Source: Candidatus Burkholderia humilis
GTDB taxonomy: Bacteria > Pseudomonadota > Gammaproteobacteria > Burkholderiales > Burkholderiaceae
Assembly: GCA_001184405.1 (NCBI GenBank)
Contig: LFMX01000016.1
Coordinates: 1-64,000, forward strand
Direction: 5' to 3'
DNA length: 64,000 bases
Part shown: one piece after another, positions 54,043 to 63,637 of the stretch
How the letters are laid out: every line of letters starts with the position of its first letter
Position numbering within the stretch: the first letter of the stretch is position 1
Translations under genes and position numbers: made by a program
Notes under the pieces: generated by a model
Database searches by the model: none
Told to the model about the DNA's origin: nothing
What the model saw: only the letters and a program-made list of their open reading frames with translations

Positions 54043-55011
54043 ATGAGCCTGACTGAAAGCCTCAACGATGTTCAGACCGACGTCGAAATTCTGCTGGCGC
54101 AGCCGCGCGGTTTCTGCGCGGGCGTTGATCGCGCGATCGAAATCGTCGAGCGGGCAATCAAGCTGTTCGGCGCGCCGATTTACGTGCGTCATGAGATCGT
54201 CCATAACGCCTATGTCGTCGCGGACCTGCGCAAGAAGGGCGCGATTTTCATCGAAGAACTGTCCGATGTGCCCGAAGGCGCCACGCTGATCTTCAGCGCG
54301 CACGGCGTCTCGAAAGCGGTGCGCGGCGAGGCCGAAGCGCGCGGGCTGCGCGTGTTCGACGCGACGTGTCCCCTCGTCACCAAGGTGCACATGGAAGTGG
54401 CGAAGATGCGTCAGGAAGGCTTCGATATCGTGATGATCGGCCACAAGGGGCATCCGGAAGTCGAAGGCACGATGGGCCAGTCGGGCGAGGGCATACATCT
54501 GATCGAAGATATCGACGATGTGCAGCGTCTCGAATTGCCGGACCCGTCGCGCATCGCGTACGTGACACAGACGACGCTGTCCGTCGACGATGCCTCCGCG
54601 ATCATCAATGCGCTCAAGACCAAATATCCGCTGGTGAAGGAGCCGAAGAAGCAGGACATCTGCTACGCGACGCAAAACCGTCAGGACGCGGTGAAGTTTC
54701 TCGCGCCGCAGTGCGATGTCGTGATCGTCGTCGGCAGCCCGAACAGCTCGAATTCGAGCCGTCTGCGCGAAGTGGCCGAGAAGCGCGGCATCCCCGCTTA
54801 TATGGTGGATTCGCCGACGCAGATTGATCCGAAATGGGTCGAAGGCAAGAAGCGCATCGGGGTGACGGCGGGCGCGTCGGCGCCGGAAGTGCTGGCGCAG
54901 GCGGTCATCGCTCGATTGCGTGAGTTGGGCGTGAAGAACGTGCGGTCGCTGGAAGGCATCGAGGAAACCATCGCGTTTCCGCTGCCGCGCGGGCTGTCGC
55001 TGCCGCAGTGA
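54043..55011 (+). CDS. ispH: 4-hydroxy-3-methylbut-2-enyl diphosphate reductase
   Basis: 322 residues. Fe-S cysteines in [40 protein letters not shown] and [37 protein letters not shown] and [17 protein letters not shown] are further conserved blocks. Last step of the MEP isoprenoid pathway. Intact, followed by a strong terminator. Confidence 0.96.
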   Translation: MSLTESLNDVQTDVEILLAQPRGFCAGVDRAIEIVERAIKLFGAPIYVRHEIVHNAYVVADLRKKGAIFIEELSDVPEGATLIFSAHGVSKAVRGEAEARGLRVFDATCPLVTKVHMEVAKMRQEGFDIVMIGHKGHPEVEGTMGQSGEGIHLIEDIDDVQRLELPDPSRIAYVTQTTLSVDDASAIINALKTKYPLVKEPKKQDICYATQNRQDAVKFLAPQCDVVIVVGSPNSSNSSRLREVAEKRGIPAYMVDSPTQIDPKWVEGKKRIGVTAGASAPEVLAQAVIARLRELGVKNVRSLEGIEETIAFPLPRGLSLPQ

Positions 55012-55418
55012 GTTAGAACGATTCTTCGAAAAAAGCGCCTGCGGGCGCTTTTTTTATATGCGATTCCGTCCGATGAGAATCCTTACGCGGCCCCTACAGC
55101 CCAACGCCGAAGTACTGTTTCGGTACGCGTCTTTATCGAATGCATGGCTAAGGGTAATCCCGTAATCAGGACTCGCAAACGTCAACGTTCAGGACGCTTC
55201 GATAATGCGGTTTTCGTTATGGTGCAACTACTGCACAAAATCGAATCGCAACCCGGTTGCTCCAAGCGTGCGAAATCGCTCGAAAATGACGGTTGCAATG
55301 CTGGAAAACCCCGCCACACAAGAATATTGCCCGTCTCATATTTAGCGTTACAATACGCCCGTCTTAAGGCTTTTGGGCTTTGAGGCACCGCTTTTAAGAG
55401 GCGCAGGAGACCTATTTG
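55012..55418. other. ispH-livJ intergenic region
   Basis: About 400 bp. It contains the ispH terminator at the start and must hold the liv promoter. A short open frame at 55144-55383 shows no recognisable sequence and is not called. AGGAGA precedes the livJ start by about 8 nt. Confidence 0.6.
55029..55056 (+). terminator. Rho-independent terminator after ispH
   Basis: A-run, GC stem, short loop, then a run of seven T. 18 bp after the stop. Confidence 0.93.
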
Positions 55419-55444
55419 ATGCGATTGAAGTTTGCGTACGCCGT

Positions 55445-55496
55445 GTCCTTCTTGCCGCATGCGGTTGCCATTGCAACCGCATGCGGCAAGAAGGAC
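55445..55496. repeat. 24-bp perfect inverted repeat with 4-nt loop inside the livJ leader
   Basis: Arms 55445-55468 and 55473-55496 are exact reverse complements around catt. It spans the hydrophobic core and lipobox codons (FLPHAVAIATACGKKD), so both arms are coding. No T-run follows. Such perfection in a coding region is far beyond chance. Confidence 0.97.
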
Positions 55497-55803
55497 GAAG
55501 GCGGGGCGAGCACAGGCGACAGCGGCCAGTTTCGCGTCGGCCGCCGGCTGCTCCCGCTCCCGCCCGCCGCGAGCGAGGCAACGGTGATGAAGATCGGTCA
55601 CGTCGCGCCGCTGACGGGCACGCAAGCGCATCTCGGCAAGGACAATGAAAACGGCGCGCGTCTGGCACTGGAAGAAATCAGCGCGCAGAGCCTGACGATC
55701 GACGGCCGCTCGATCCATCTCGAACTCGACAGCCAGGACGCCGCCGCCGATCCGCGCACCGGCGAAGAAGCCGCGCAAAAGCTCGTCGACGATCACGTGG
55801 CGG

Positions 55804-55838
55804 CGGTCATCGGTCATCGGTCATCGGTCATCGGTCAT
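55804..55838. repeat. Heptanucleotide tandem array, 5 perfect copies of CGGTCAT
   Basis: Related genes read V-I-G-H-L-N-S-G here, which needs two copies; three extra copies (21 bp) keep the frame, but a further base just after the array shifts it. Confidence 0.93.
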
Positions 55839-56867
55839 ATAGAACTCGGGCGTGTCGATTCCGGCGTCCAAGATTTATAGCGATGCGGGCATCGCGCAGA
55901 TTTCGCCTTCGACGACAAATCCCGCATATACGCAACAAGGTTTCAAGACGACGTGTCGTGGCGACCGATGCGCTGCAAGGCCACGTGCTGGCCGGCTACG
56001 CTATGAAGACGCTGCATGCGAAGAAAGTCGTCGTGGTGGACGACGCGAGCGCCTACGGCCGCGGTCTCGCCGACGAATTTACTAAAACGATGCAAGCCGG
56101 CAGCGTGAGGATTGCTGCCCGCGAGGTGACCACGGAAAAGGCGCGCAACTATAAGGCGATCCTGACCAAGATCAAGCATATTCAGCCCGATGTCGTGATG
56201 TACGGCGGCATGGACGTCACCGGCGGCGTATTCGCGAAGGAAGCGGCGGCGTTCGGCGTCAAGGCGAAGATTCTGGCCGGCGACGGCGTCTGCACGGGCA
56301 AGGTGGCGGAGCTCGCGGGCGACGCGGTGCAGAACATCATCTGCTCGGAAGTGGGACTGGCGCTCTCGAGGATGGACAAGGGCGCGGACTTCGAAAAGAA
56401 ATACGAAGCCCGTTTCCATCAGCCGGTGGTGAACTATGCGCCGTTCAGTACGACGCGGTGTACGTGATCGTCGACGCCATGAAGCGCGCCAATCCATCGA
56501 GGCGGGCAAGGTGCTTGCGGCGATCGCCACGACTGACTTTAACGGTCTGACGGGGCATATCGCATTCGACGACAAGGGCGATTTGAAGGGCAGCACCATT
56601 ACGCTTTACGACTTCAAGGACAAACACAAAAACGTCCTCGATGTCGTGAAGCAGTAGCAGCACTGGCGGCGCTGAACCGAGGGCGCCGTTTTCGTATCAG
56701 TTCGACGCACGGCCGCGGCCTTATCCGGCAGCGGGCGGATTCGGGCGACCAACCTTTACCGGTTTTTTCAAAAGTACGCGCAGTGCCACTTCAGATTTCG
56801 CTTCACACCGGTTTATCGGCCGGTGATAAAGGCGGTATCTGAAATGCACGGGACTAAGGAGCTTTAG

Positions 56868-57818
56868 ATGGATATTTTCATCCAGCAGATCATCAATGGT
56901 CTGGTGTTTGGCAGCGTTTACGCCATCATCGCACTGGGTTATACGATGGTGTACGGGATTCTCGGCATCATCAACTTCGCGCACGGCGACGTGCTGATGG
57001 TCGGCGCGATGGTCGCGCTCTCGGCCATCGGCGTCATGCAGAATCACATGCCCGGTCTGCCCGGGCCGATCATGCTGACGATCGCGCTCGTGATCGCGGC
57101 CGTCGTCTGTGCGCTGGTCGGTTATACGATCGAACGCGTTGCCTACAGACCGCTGCGCAAGGCGCCGCGTCTCGCGCCGTTGATCACCGCAATCGGCGTA
57201 TCTATTCTCCTGCAGACCATCGCGATGATGATCTGGGGCCGCAATCCGCTCGCCTTCCCGCAGCTTCTGCCGACCGATCCGATCAACGTGATCACCGCCG
57301 GCGAGAACAATCCGGGCGCGGTGATCTCGATGACGGAAATCGTGATCATCGTCGTGGCGTTCCTCGTGATGGGCGGCCTCTTGCTGCTCGTGCACAAGAC
57401 CAAGCTCGGCCGCGCGATGCGCGCCATCGCTGAAAATCCGGGCGTCGCCTCCCTGATGGGCGTGAACCCGAACTTCGTGATTTCTGCGACCTTCATGATC
57501 GGCTCGGCGCTGGCGGCGCTCGCGGGCGTGATGATCGCGTCGGAATACGGCAACGCGCACTTCTACATGGGCTTTATTCCCGGTCTGAAGGCCTTTACGG
57601 CGGCGGTGCTGGGCGGGATCGGCAACCTGGGCGGCGCGATGGTCGGCGGCGTGCTGCTGGGTCTGATCGAGCAGTTGGGCGCCGGTTATATCGGCAATCT
57701 GACGGGCGGCGTGTTCGGTTCGAACTACCAGGACGTGTTCGCCTTCATCGTGCTGATCATCGTGCTCGTGTTCCGTCCGTCGGGTCTGCTCGGCGAACGT
57801 GTCGCGGACCGCGCTTAA
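56868..57818 (+). CDS. livH: Branched-chain amino acid ABC permease LivH
   Basis: 316 residues, about 8 membrane segments: MDIFIQQIINGLVFGSVYAI, YGILGIINFAHGDVLMVGAM and the cytoplasmic coupling loop KLGRAMRAIAENPGVASLMG. Start has AAGGAGC upstream. First gene of the intact livHMGF block, 210 bp after the dead binding-protein gene. With LivM it forms the membrane channel for Leu/Ile/Val import. Confidence 0.93.
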   Translation: MDIFIQQIINGLVFGSVYAIIALGYTMVYGILGIINFAHGDVLMVGAMVALSAIGVMQNHMPGLPGPIMLTIALVIAAVVCALVGYTIERVAYRPLRKAPRLAPLITAIGVSILLQTIAMMIWGRNPLAFPQLLPTDPINVITAGENNPGAVISMTEIVIIVVAFLVMGGLLLLVHKTKLGRAMRAIAENPGVASLMGVNPNFVISATFMIGSALAALAGVMIASEYGNAHFYMGFIPGLKAFTAAVLGGIGNLGGAMVGGVLLGLIEQLGAGYIGNLTGGVFGSNYQDVFAFIVLIIVLVFRPSGLLGERVADRA

Positions 57819-57841
57819 AGATCGTGTGAGGAGCTGAAAAT

Positions 57842-59011
57842 ATGACTTCGATTCAACCGATTGAGCCGTCCATGACGCTCATCCCCGAGGAGAACACGAC
57901 GAAAGCGCTCGTCGTCGGCATTCTCACCGCTGTGTTCGTCATTGCCGCGCCGATGGTCATTGGCGCAGCGGGCGGCAACTACTGGGTCCGCGTGCTCGAC
58001 TTCGCGATGTTGTACGTGATGCTCGCGCTGGGTCTGAACGTAGTAGTCGGCTTCGCCGGTCTGCTCGATTTGGGCTATATCGCGTTCTACGCGGTCGGCG
58101 CTTATACGGCAGCCTTGCTGTCATCGCCGCAACTGTCGTCGCAATTCGAGTGGATTGCGGCGCTCGCGCCGGCCGGACTGCACGTGCCGTTCATCTTCAT
58201 CGTGCCGATCGCGATGGCGCTCGCCGCCACCTTTGGCGTGCTGCTCGGCGCACCGACGCTGCGTCTGTGCGGCGACTATCTCGCGATCGTGACGCTGGGC
58301 TTCGGGGAAATCGTGCGGATTTTCATGAACAACCTCGATCGCCCGATCAACATCACGAACGGTCCGAGGGGCATTACCGGTATCGATCCGGTGACGATCG
58401 CGGGCTTCAACCTGTCGCAGACGTACACGCTGTTCGGCATGAAGTTCCCGTCGGTCTACATGTACTACTACCTGTTCGTGATCGGCGCGCTGATCGTGAT
58501 CTGGGTGTGTACGCGTTTGCAGCACTCGCGTATCGGGCGCGCATGGGCGGCGATCCGCGAAGACGAAATCGCCGCGAAGGCGATGGGCATCAACACGCGT
58601 AACGTGAAGCTGCTCGCGTTCGCGATGGGCGCTTCGTTCGGCGGTCTGTCGGGCGCGATGTTCGGCGCGTTCCAGAGCTTCGTGTCGCCGGAATCGTTCA
58701 CGTTCTGGGAATCGATCGTCGTGCTGGCGTGCGTGGTGCTCGGCGGCATGGGCCACATTCCGGGCGTGATTCTCGGCGCGGTGCTGCTCGCCGTGTTCCC
58801 CGAATTCCTGCGCTCGACGATGGGTCCGCTGCAAAACGCCATCTTCGGCCATCAGATCGTGGATACCGAAGTCATCCGTCAGTTGCTGTACGGCCTGGCG
58901 ATGGTGCTGATCATGCTGTATCGCTCGGAAGGTCTGTGGCCAGCCGCGAAGCACGAAGACAAGATCGCGAAGATCGCAAAGCGAAACGGCAAGAAGCCGG
59001 TGCGTGCATAA
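57842..59011 (+). CDS. livM: Branched-chain amino acid ABC permease LivM
   Basis: 389 residues: LGLNVVVGFAGLLDLGYIAF, LRLCGDYLAIVTLGFGEIVR, RIGRAWAAIREDEIAAKAMG (coupling loop) and GGMGHIPGVILGAVLLAVFP. About 9-10 membrane spans. Intact, 23 bp after livH. Confidence 0.94.
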   Translation: MTSIQPIEPSMTLIPEENTTKALVVGILTAVFVIAAPMVIGAAGGNYWVRVLDFAMLYVMLALGLNVVVGFAGLLDLGYIAFYAVGAYTAALLSSPQLSSQFEWIAALAPAGLHVPFIFIVPIAMALAATFGVLLGAPTLRLCGDYLAIVTLGFGEIVRIFMNNLDRPINITNGPRGITGIDPVTIAGFNLSQTYTLFGMKFPSVYMYYYLFVIGALIVIWVCTRLQHSRIGRAWAAIREDEIAAKAMGINTRNVKLLAFAMGASFGGLSGAMFGAFQSFVSPESFTFWESIVVLACVVLGGMGHIPGVILGAVLLAVFPEFLRSTMGPLQNAIFGHQIVDTEVIRQLLYGLAMVLIMLYRSEGLWPAAKHEDKIAKIAKRNGKKPVRA

Positions 59012-59027
59012 GGCGGAGTATCAGAAC

Positions 59028-59804
59028 ATGAGCGACAAGCAAACACGACTTTCCGTCAAAGGCGTCAACAAGCGTTTCGGCGGCTTGCGGGGGTTGTCCG
59101 ATGTGCGCCTCGAAATCAAGGAAGGCGAGATTTACGGTCTGATCGGACCGAACGGCGCGGGCAAGACGACGTTCTTCAACGTGATCACGGGTCTGTACGT
59201 GCCGGATTCGGGCGAATTCAAGCTCGATGGCGTGGATTACAAGCCTGAGGCGGTGTATCAGGTGGCGAAGGCGGGCATCGCGCGCACGTTCCAGAACATT
59301 CGTCTGTTCGGCGGCATGACCGCGCTCGAAAACGTGATGGTCGGCCGTCACGTTCGCACCAAGCACGGTCTGATCGGCGCGGTGTTCCAGACGCCGGCCG
59401 AGCGTCGCGAAGAGCGTGAGATCAAGGAGCGCGCGCTCAAGCTGCTCGAGTATGTCGGCGTGCTTCAGTACGCGGATTACACGTCGCGCAATTTGTCCTA
59501 CGGGCATCAGCGTCGACTGGAAATTGCGCGCGCGCTGGCGACCGATCCGAAGCTGCTCGCGCTCGACGAGCCGGCGGCCGGCATGAACGCGACGGAGAAG
59601 GTCGAACTCACACGTCTGCTCGACAAGATCCGTTCGGACGGCAAGACGATCTTATTGATCGAACACGACGTGAAACTCGTGATGGGATTGTGCAACCGCA
59701 TGACGGCGCTCGATTACGGCAAGGTGATCGCCGAAGGTCTGCCGCAGGACATGCAGAAGGACCCGAAGGTGATCGAGGCATATCTGGGTGCGGGGGTGCA
59801 CTAA
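59028..59804 (+). CDS. livG: Branched-chain amino acid ABC ATP-binding protein LivG
   Basis: 258 residues: Walker A LIGPNGAGKTTFFNVITGLY, signature region NLSYGHQRRLEIARALATDP and Walker B LLALDEPAAGMNATEKVEL, with the BCA_ABC C-terminal end DPKVIEAYLGAGVH. Start chosen at MSDKQTRLSVKG (59028). Intact; abuts livF. Confidence 0.94.
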   Translation: MSDKQTRLSVKGVNKRFGGLRGLSDVRLEIKEGEIYGLIGPNGAGKTTFFNVITGLYVPDSGEFKLDGVDYKPEAVYQVAKAGIARTFQNIRLFGGMTALENVMVGRHVRTKHGLIGAVFQTPAERREEREIKERALKLLEYVGVLQYADYTSRNLSYGHQRRLEIARALATDPKLLALDEPAAGMNATEKVELTRLLDKIRSDGKTILLIEHDVKLVMGLCNRMTALDYGKVIAEGLPQDMQKDPKVIEAYLGAGVH

Positions 59805-60527
59805 ATGGCGACCACAAGCGCGATGTTGAAGGTCAAAGGTTTGCAGGTGAACTACGGCGGCATCCAGGCGGTGAAGGGTGTCGATCTGGAAGTCGGACAG
59901 AGCGAACTGGTCACGTTGATCGGCGCGAACGGCGCGGGCAAGACGACGACCATGAAGGCCATTACTGGCCTGAAGCCGTACTCGGGCGGTGATATCGAGT
60001 ACATGGGGCAGTCGATCAAAGGCGTGCCCACTCATGAGTTGCTTAAGCGCGGCTTGGCGATGGTGCTGGAAGGGCGCGGCATCTTCGCGCGGATGTCGAT
60101 TCTCGAGAATATGCAGATGGGGGCTTATCTGCGTAATGATGCCGATGGCATTCAGAAAGATACCGAGCGGATGTTCGGGTTCTTTCCTCGGCTGAAGGAG
60201 CGTGCTTCGCAGTACGCGGGGACGCTGTCTGGCGGTGAGCAGCAGATGCTCGCGATGGCACGGGCTTTGTTGTCGCGCCCGAAGCTGCTGCTTCTCGATG
60301 AGCCTTCGATGGGGCTTTCTCCTATCATGGTCGAGAAGATTTTTGAGGTCGTACGGGAGATTTCCAAGGAAGGTTTGACCGTGCTGCTGGTCGAGCAGAA
60401 TGCACGGTTGGCACTGCAGGCCGCTAACCGGGGTTATGTGATGGACTCGGGGACTGTCACTATGACCGGCAATGCTAAGACCGTGCTCGATGATCCTAAG
60501 GTTCGGGCGGCCTATTTGGGCGAGTGA
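59805..60527 (+). CDS. livF: Branched-chain amino acid ABC ATP-binding protein LivF
   Basis: 240 residues: Walker A LIGANGAGKTTTMKAITGLK, RGIFARMSILENMQMGAYLR, signature GTLSGGEQQMLAMARALLSR and Walker B LLLLDEPSMGLSPIMVEKIF. It starts immediately after the livG stop. Intact. The dispersed repeat at 60541 begins 13 bp beyond its stop. Confidence 0.94.
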   Translation: MATTSAMLKVKGLQVNYGGIQAVKGVDLEVGQSELVTLIGANGAGKTTTMKAITGLKPYSGGDIEYMGQSIKGVPTHELLKRGLAMVLEGRGIFARMSILENMQMGAYLRNDADGIQKDTERMFGFFPRLKERASQYAGTLSGGEQQMLAMARALLSRPKLLLLDEPSMGLSPIMVEKIFEVVREISKEGLTVLLVEQNARLALQAANRGYVMDSGTVTMTGNAKTVLDDPKVRAAYLGE

Positions 60528-60540
60528 TCGCTTTTTTCCT

Positions 60541-60585
60541 GCCGGGGAGGCGGCTACTGAATAAAAGGCAAGAAAACAGCAGCGC
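60541..60585. repeat. Dispersed intergenic repeat, copy 2
   Basis: 45 bp matching 19038-19082 in the same orientation with three substitutions. Both copies lie outside genes and begin with gccggggaggcgg. Confidence 0.85.
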
Positions 60586-60665
60586 AATGCGCAAAAAAGA
60601 GAAAACCCTAAATCCCAAGCGGCAGCTTAAGAACCCAAAGCAAGGGACCGGGCATCAAGAGACTC

Positions 60666-61086
60666 CTAGATACGCTTCCCCAGACTAATGACTTCATCCA
60701 CCCGATACCCCAGCCTCTCATAAAACCCGCGCAATTCAGTCCTAAAATCCAAAATCTGCAAATTAACCTTAGGACATCCGAGTGCAGAAAGCGCCGCTTC
60801 AGCATGAAGCATCAAAGCCCGACCAAAGCCTCGTCCACGAAACAAACCCGAAACCGCGAGCGAATAGACCCACCCCCGATGCCCGTCATACCCGCACATG
60901 ACTGCCGATGACACAATCATCAAGAACCCCGACAAAGAACAACTCAGGCTGCGTGCGCATCTTATTGGCGATCGAAAGAGCAGGATCGCGCTGCGGCCGC
61001 GACGTGTCCGCATACTCCGGAAACACATCGCGCCACAGCGCGATCACCGCCTCACGATCGCCCGCATCGAAAGTGCGAATGATCAC
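60666..61086 (-). pseudogene. GNAT acetyltransferase (YpeA-like), frameshifted
   Basis: [20 protein letters not shown] to FFVGVLDDCVIGS in one frame; VMCGYDGHRGWVYSLAVSGL, RGRGFGRALMLHAEAALSAL and LQILDFRTELRGFYERLGYR in the next. The break near 60906 is a 2-base loss (expected V-I-G-T-V-M-C-G-Y-D-G-H-R-G). The GYDGHRG and acetyl-CoA motif RGRGFGRAL match YpeA-type N-acetyltransferases. The GTG start overlaps the aminotransferase stop (GTGA), so the two formed an operon. Confidence 0.85.
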
Positions 61087-62267
61087 AGCGAATCAAGCAC
61101 GGTGCGCAGCATCGACAACATCTGATCGATCTCATCGCGCGTGACATTCAGCGCCGGCATGAAACGCAGCAAATTCCGCCGCGCTGCATTCAAGAGCAAA
61201 CCGTCCGGCTGCATCAGCCGAGCCTTCTCGACGATCTGCGGACCCTTGTCGCTATCGAGCAGCAACGCGCGCAGCAAGCCTTCACCGCGCTCGCCCTTGA
61301 AGCCGCGTTCAGCGGACAGCTTGAGCAATTCCAGCTTCAGATACTCGCCTTTCTCCCGCACGCTTTCGAGAAAACCCGGCGCGACAAGCTGCGAAATCAC
61401 CGAATAACCGACCGCCGTCATCAACGGATTGCCGTTGTACGTGCCGCCCTGATCGCCCGCCTCGAAGCACGCGACGTCCGCCTTCGACAACAACGCTGCC
61501 AGCGGCACGCCACCGCCGATGCCCTTGCCCAGCGTCATGATGTCCGGCTCGATGCCCGACAGCTCGTACGCGAACAACGGCCCCGCGCGGCCGCATCCGC
61601 TTTGCACTTCATCGACGATCAACAGCATGTTGTGCTTCTTCGTCAGCGCGCGCAGTTGCTGCATGAATTCGCGCGTCGCGGGAATCACGCCGCCTTCGCC
61701 CTGAATCGGCTCGAGCATCACGGCAACGGTTTTTTCGTTGATGAGCTTCTTGACCGATGCGATATCGTTCAGATCAGCTTTCGGAAAGCCCGGCACTTGC
61801 GGCGCGTAGATCGTGTCCCAGCCCGCCTTGCCGCTTGCGGACATCGTCGCGATCGTGCGGCCGTGGAAGCTGTGATCGAACGTGATGATCTCGTACGCGC
61901 CGTTGCGAAATTTCTTGCCCCACTTGCGCGCGAGCTTGATCGCGCCTTCGTTCGCTTCCGCGCCGCTGTTGGCGAAGAACACCTTGTCGAAGCACGAATT
62001 TGCGGTGAGCAGACCGGCGAGTTGCGCCATCGGACCGTTATAAAAAGCCGGCGACGGATTGATAAGCGTGCGCGCCTGTTTATCGAGCGCTTTGATCATG
62101 CCGTCGTTGCAGTGACCGACCGAATTCACTGCCCAGCCCTGAATGAAGTCGAGATATCGCTTGCCCGTGTTGTCGTAGAGCCACGAACCCTTGCCGTGTG
62201 TAAAAACGATCTCGGGGCAGTTCGTGATGTACATCAGCGAATCAACGGGAAACTCATTGAAATTCAT
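61083..62267 (-). CDS. Class III aminotransferase, acetylornithine/N-succinyldiaminopimelate type
   Basis: 394 residues: [80 protein letters not shown] and the Schiff-base lysine in [20 protein letters not shown]. It resembles ArgD (acetylornithine to N-acetylglutamate semialdehyde) and related enzymes; sequence alone does not separate ArgD from other ornithine-type transaminases, so no symbol is given. Start at 62267 ([10 protein letters not shown]) by homology. Intact. Confidence 0.86.
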   Translation of the reverse strand: MNFNEFPVDSLMYITNCPEIVFTHGKGSWLYDNTGKRYLDFIQGWAVNSVGHCNDGMIKALDKQARTLINPSPAFYNGPMAQLAGLLTANSCFDKVFFANSGAEANEGAIKLARKWGKKFRNGAYEIITFDHSFHGRTIATMSASGKAGWDTIYAPQVPGFPKADLNDIASVKKLINEKTVAVMLEPIQGEGGVIPATREFMQQLRALTKKHNMLLIVDEVQSGCGRAGPLFAYELSGIEPDIMTLGKGIGGGVPLAALLSKADVACFEAGDQGGTYNGNPLMTAVGYSVISQLVAPGFLESVREKGEYLKLELLKLSAERGFKGERGEGLLRALLLDSDKGPQIVEKARLMQPDGLLLNAARRNLLRFMPALNVTRDEIDQMLSMLRTVLDSL

Positions 62268-62534
62268 GACAGCGGGCTCCACGGAAGGCAAAAGAGAAAA
62301 AGTGGTGCGGAAAAAACAAAAGCCACAGATTTCCGTGGCTTCATGGTTGCGCTTCGATCAGACCGAATTTTGAGGACACATGCGTAACGAGCCAGCGGCA
62401 TCCCTAGGGAAGCGGCGAGCGGCAACGTCGGAGCGTGTTCAGGATTCGGATCATTCGCGAAGGATACGTTAAGCAGTTGCTGCCTGTAAACCGTGCACGC
62501 GGATTTTTTGTCTGCGTGCCGATTGCGTACAACA

Positions 62535-63566
62535 TCACACCGGATGCGCCAGATCCGCCGCGCTGGTGAAGGAATCCGCATAAAAATTGTCTTCCGGCAG
62601 CCGATGATGATGCGTGAAATCGCGCTGCGCCGATTCGACCATCACCGGCGCGCCGCACGCATACACCTGATAAGCGCTCAAGTCTGGCAGATCCTCGATG
62701 ACAGCGCGATGAACAAAGCCCGTGCGGCCCATCCACGCATCACCGGCGTCGGGCTCGGAGAGCACTGGCACGAACTTGAAGTTCGGAATCTCGCGCGCCC
62801 ATTGCTCGGCGAGCGCCATCATGTAGAGATCCTTCTTGCGGTGGCCGCCCCAGTAGAGCGTCATCGGGCGATTCAGATTCTTGAACACCGCATGTTCGAT
62901 GATCGCCTTGATCGGCGCGAAGCCCGTGCCCGACGCGAGCAGCACGATCGGCTTGTCGGATTCGTCGCGTAGAAAGAAGGTGCCGAGCGGACCTTCGAAG
63001 CGCAGAATGTCACGCTCTTTCATCGCGCCGAACACGTGATCCGTGAACGTGCCGCCGGGCATATGGCGAATGTGCAATTCGAGCGGACCTTCGTGATGCG
63101 GCGGGCTCGCCATCGAATAGCTGCGGCGCTTGCTGTCCTTCAGAATGAATTCGATGTACTGTCCCGCGTAATATTGCAGGCGCTCGTTGGCGGGCAGTTG
63201 CAGCTTCAGTTCGATGACGTCGTCGGCCTTGCGCTCCAGCGCGTTTACGCGGCACGGCAGCTTTTTCACCTGCACATCGCCCACGCCCACGACTTCGCGC
63301 ACATCGATGGTCAAATCCGTCTGCGCGGTCGCGCAGCAGAAGAGGGCGAGGCCGCGCGTTTTTTCATCGTTCGACAAGGCGGACGACGAATGCGGCGCCT
63401 GTTCGATTTCGCCTTCGATCACGCTGCCCTTGCACGACCCGCAGGCTCCGTTCTTGCACCCATACGGCAGGCCGATGCCCTGGCGCAGCGCCGCGGTCAG
63501 AACCGGCTCGTCCGGTTCAACTTGAAACTGCCGGCCGCTTTGCCGGAGCGTTACGTTAAAAGCCAT
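62535..63566 (-). CDS. Ferredoxin-domain flavin reductase (CDP-6-deoxy-delta-3,4-glucoseen reductase-like)
   Basis: 343 residues. N-terminal plant-type [2Fe-2S] domain with LPYGCKNGACGSCKG and a later Cys in LALFCCATAQTDL; FAD-binding domain with SKRRSYSMASPPHHEGPLEL; NAD-binding domain with VLLASGTGFAPIKAIIEHAV and YWGGHRKKDLYM. This single-chain arrangement is that of oxygenase reductases and AscD-like proteins. In Burkholderiales it is usually a stand-alone housekeeping-region gene of unproven role; there is no deoxysugar cluster here, so a sugar function is doubtful. Intact. Confidence 0.85.
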   Translation of the reverse strand: MAFNVTLRQSGRQFQVEPDEPVLTAALRQGIGLPYGCKNGACGSCKGSVIEGEIEQAPHSSSALSNDEKTRGLALFCCATAQTDLTIDVREVVGVGDVQVKKLPCRVNALERKADDVIELKLQLPANERLQYYAGQYIEFILKDSKRRSYSMASPPHHEGPLELHIRHMPGGTFTDHVFGAMKERDILRFEGPLGTFFLRDESDKPIVLLASGTGFAPIKAIIEHAVFKNLNRPMTLYWGGHRKKDLYMMALAEQWAREIPNFKFVPVLSEPDAGDAWMGRTGFVHRAVIEDLPDLSAYQVYACGAPVMVESAQRDFTHHHRLPEDNFYADSFTSAADLAHPV

Positions 63567-63637
63567 AGATCGATTTCTTGCGATGGTGGATGGTTCACTC
63601 GATGACGCCAGGCGCGTCATCCGTTACGCCGGATAAA

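Larger units (their letters stand above)
55419..56657 (+). pseudogene. livJ: Branched-chain amino acid ABC substrate-binding protein (LivJ/K type), at least four frame lesions
   Basis: Lipoprotein-like leader ending ATACGKKDEGG, then MKIGHVAPLTGTQAHLGKDN, GARLALEEISAQSLTIDGRS; after breaks SIPASKIYSDAGIAQISPST, VVATDALQGHVLAGYAMKTL, VVVVDDASAYGRGLADEFTK, GDGVCTGKVAELAGDAVQNI and finally LAAIATTDFNGLTGHIAFDD to DVVKQ. Breaks lie near 55840 (one extra base after a heptamer array), 55957, 56448 and 56490. This is the binding protein of the downstream permease operon. A long perfect hairpin sits in the leader. No functional product is expected. Confidence 0.9.

Noticed and set aside
55144-55383. 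79-codon open frame between ispH and livJ
   Set aside because: No ribosome-binding site, no recognisable sequence, lies in the expected promoter region of the liv operon.
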